Made by a program: the position numbers and the translations under genes. Below the pieces are notes generated by a model. The model was not told the DNA's origin. It searched no databases and saw nothing but the letters and a program-made list of their open reading frames with translations. A stretch of DNA of 64,000 bases from Nostoc sp. 106C (GTDB lineage Bacteria; Cyanobacteriota; Cyanobacteriia; Cyanobacteriales; Nostocaceae). The stretch lies in contig NZ_MTAW01000240.1 of assembly GCF_002154725.1 (NCBI RefSeq), positions 1-64,000 on the forward strand, written 5' to 3'. Shown here piece by piece: positions 62,690-64,000 of this stretch (its first letter is position 1; the number at the start of each line of letters is the position of its first letter).

Positions 62690-64000
62690 ATGGGCGAATA
62701 TTCTGTTTTTGAAGGTGCATCTTCAGCAGCTTTTTCCGTCGCCCAATACTATGAAGCTGCTCCACTGGTAACAAGCATGACTTGCGAACGAATCAACATT
62801 CTGCTGTTTTATGAAAATCATACAGAAGTTGGCGCGACAAAAGCATCTGACAACGTCAGGGGCAATGCTAGCTTAGTGTCTTCCATTCTCTCGGATTTAG
62901 GAATGAAAAACCCTGTATCCCTACCTCGGTTTCAGCTGATTCAGGCTCAGGAATTTTTGGAGGGTGTATATGCTTTACAAACTCAATCAATCGATGTAGC
63001 GATCTTGAATTTATCCCTGAAGGATGCTAGAGATTTAAAAATCATTTCTGATGTGCGATCGCTAGCTCCCAATGTGCCAATTATCGCGATCGGTGATGTG
63101 GATGATGAGGTTCGCAGCTTGCAAGCTCTGAGTTTAGGCGCACAGGACTATTTAATCACTAGTGAGATTACCCCTCAACTTTTGCGTCGGCGGCTGCTGT
63201 ATGCGATCGAGCAGCAACGGCGTCAAATTAAGGAACAAGCAAACACTGCTGAGATCCACAAAGAAAGTCAACAGGGACGATTGTCGTCTTTATCTAACTT
63301 GTCTAAGTGTCAATCCCAATGGCGTTTTCTGTCTGAGGCAACTTTTGAAGGAATAATTATACACGATCGGGGAATGATTTTAGATGCTAATCATATCCTG
63401 GCAAAAATGACAGGATATGAAGTTGCAGAACTAATTGGCAAGAATAGCCTGGAACTCCTAGCACTAGAATCACAAGAGTTGATGATAAAAAATATACTTT
63501 CCGGGTCTGAAAAGGCTTGTGAAGTAATTGTAGTTAGGAAGGATGGCTCTACTTTTTTTGTAGAACTCCAAGGCAAAATTATTTCTTACGCGGGTCAAAA
63601 AATGCATGTGGTGGCAGCTAGAGATATTACAGAGCGCAAGCAGTCCCAAGAGGCTTTGCAAATCAGAGAACATGCTCGCAGGAAACAAAGTCAAACGCTG
63701 GTGCAACTAGCAAGAAGTAAAACATTTCAACAAGGTAATCTCAATGCGGCCTTCCAAGAGATTACAGAAGCAGCTGCTCGCACACTTTCAGTGCAGCGAG
63801 TTGGTGTGTGGTTATATAACGATGACCACTCAACCTTGGAATGCATCGATTTGTATGATGTGAGGACAAAAGCACATAGCTGCGGCTTATCGCTATTGAA
63901 AGCGAATTATCCTGATTATTTCCAAGCCTTGGAAGAAGAACGTAGCATTGCCGCCCATGATGCCATCAACGACACCAGAACTCAAGAATTATCACAGTCT
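62690..64000 (+). CDS. Sensor protein with pseudo-receiver, PAS and GAF domains (cut by window end)
   Basis: An open frame of 437 codons running past the window, read directly from the sequence. Residues 30-160 resemble a receiver domain, but the phospho-acceptor place reads VAILNLSLKD, with Asn instead of Asp. Next comes a PAS domain (WRFLSEATFEGIIIHDRGMILDANHILAKMTGYEVAELIG, then VEL and VAARDITERK), then a GAF domain starting LVQLARSKTFQQGNLNAAFQEITEAAARTL with RVGVWLYNDD. A kinase or cyclase domain is expected downstream. The ATG at 62690 is used; ATG 62777 (MTCERINILLF) starts nearer the domain and is also possible. Confidence 0.8.
   Translation, partial: MGEYSVFEGASSAAFSVAQYYEAAPLVTSMTCERINILLFYENHTEVGATKASDNVRGNASLVSSILSDLGMKNPVSLPRFQLIQAQEFLEGVYALQTQSIDVAILNLSLKDARDLKIISDVRSLAPNVPIIAIGDVDDEVRSLQALSLGAQDYLITSEITPQLLRRRLLYAIEQQRRQIKEQANTAEIHKESQQGRLSSLSNLSKCQSQWRFLSEATFEGIIIHDRGMILDANHILAKMTGYEVAELIGKNSLELLALESQELMIKNILSGSEKACEVIVVRKDGSTFFVELQGKIISYAGQKMHVVAARDITERKQSQEALQIREHARRKQSQTLVQLARSKTFQQGNLNAAFQEITEAAARTLSVQRVGVWLYNDDHSTLECIDLYDVRTKAHSCGLSLLKANYPDYFQALEEERSIAAHDAINDTRTQELSQS

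Overview
The window looks like chromosomal DNA of a filamentous, probably heterocyst-forming cyanobacterium (Nostoc/Calothrix-like). The reasons are the many HIP1 octamers (GCGATCGC) on both strands, short heptanucleotide tandem repeats and small palindromic repeats between genes, a cyanobacterial ThiE with an N-terminal extension, a two-EF-hand protein of the CSE type, a DUF3172 protein, a TPR-CHAT protein and a small helical protein that resembles PatD. Taxonomy is inferred from these features only. No rRNA, tRNA, CRISPR array or intact transposase was seen.

Layout. 0.4-1.6 kb: a lone GT4 glycosyltransferase. 1.7-3.1 kb: thiE-thiS (thiamine synthesis). 3.2-4.5 kb: an isolated tyrosine recombinase closed by a strong terminator. 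4.6-9.6 kb: sulfate uptake, with two divergent sulfate-binding proteins, cysT, cysW and a NIL-domain protein, but no cysA ATPase. 9.8-15.9 kb: a GNAT acetyltransferase, two CPA2 cation/proton antiporters and two exported proteins, one with an AMIN domain. 16-19.6 kb (minus strand): DUF3172 protein, methyltransferase, metallophosphoesterase and a phospholipase D/cardiolipin synthase-like protein. 20.2-26.3 kb: a surface-glycan cluster (three GT2 glycosyltransferases, two GlfT2-like, and an acyltransferase 3), bounded by two diverged copies of a roughly 110 bp repeat. 26.6-35 kb: phosphoribosyltransferase, PLP decarboxylase, a 1385-residue TPR-CHAT protein, an SDR and a ROK/polyphosphate glucokinase-like protein. 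35.7-39.9 kb: the EF-hand protein and a TetR-controlled HlyD/MFS drug-efflux pair with a clear operator palindrome. 40.2-43.2 kb: the PatD-like protein, which carries an in-frame palindromic repeat, and a RelA/SpoT homologue.

43.4-49.1 kb: hyuA and hyuB (hydantoinase/oxoprolinase) separated by 2 kb that holds dispersed repeats, a small hypothetical gene, a gene broken by one base, and a SpoU-type RNA methyltransferase. 49.3-53.8 kb: three genes joined by ATGA start/stop overlaps, encoding a CrfC/RdcA-like dynamin GTPase, an RdcB-like coiled-coil protein and a patatin phospholipase. This is the most interesting unit in the window. 53.8-58.6 kb: a redox/signalling cluster with a UBP zinc-finger protein, an LtrA-family membrane protein, a receiver-thioredoxin-reductase-like fusion lacking the CxxC, and a divergent cNMP-domain histidine kinase. 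58.7-61.4 kb: a methyltransferase and a protealysin-type M4 protease followed by its emfourin-type inhibitor. 61.4-64 kb: a BtuF-like binding protein and the start of a pseudo-receiver/PAS/GAF sensor protein that runs off the window.

Several start codons were moved from the longest ORF to a better-supported internal start (thiE, cysT, the decarboxylase, TPR-CHAT, TetR, patatin, the receiver-reductase and the M4 protease); the reason is given in each entry.
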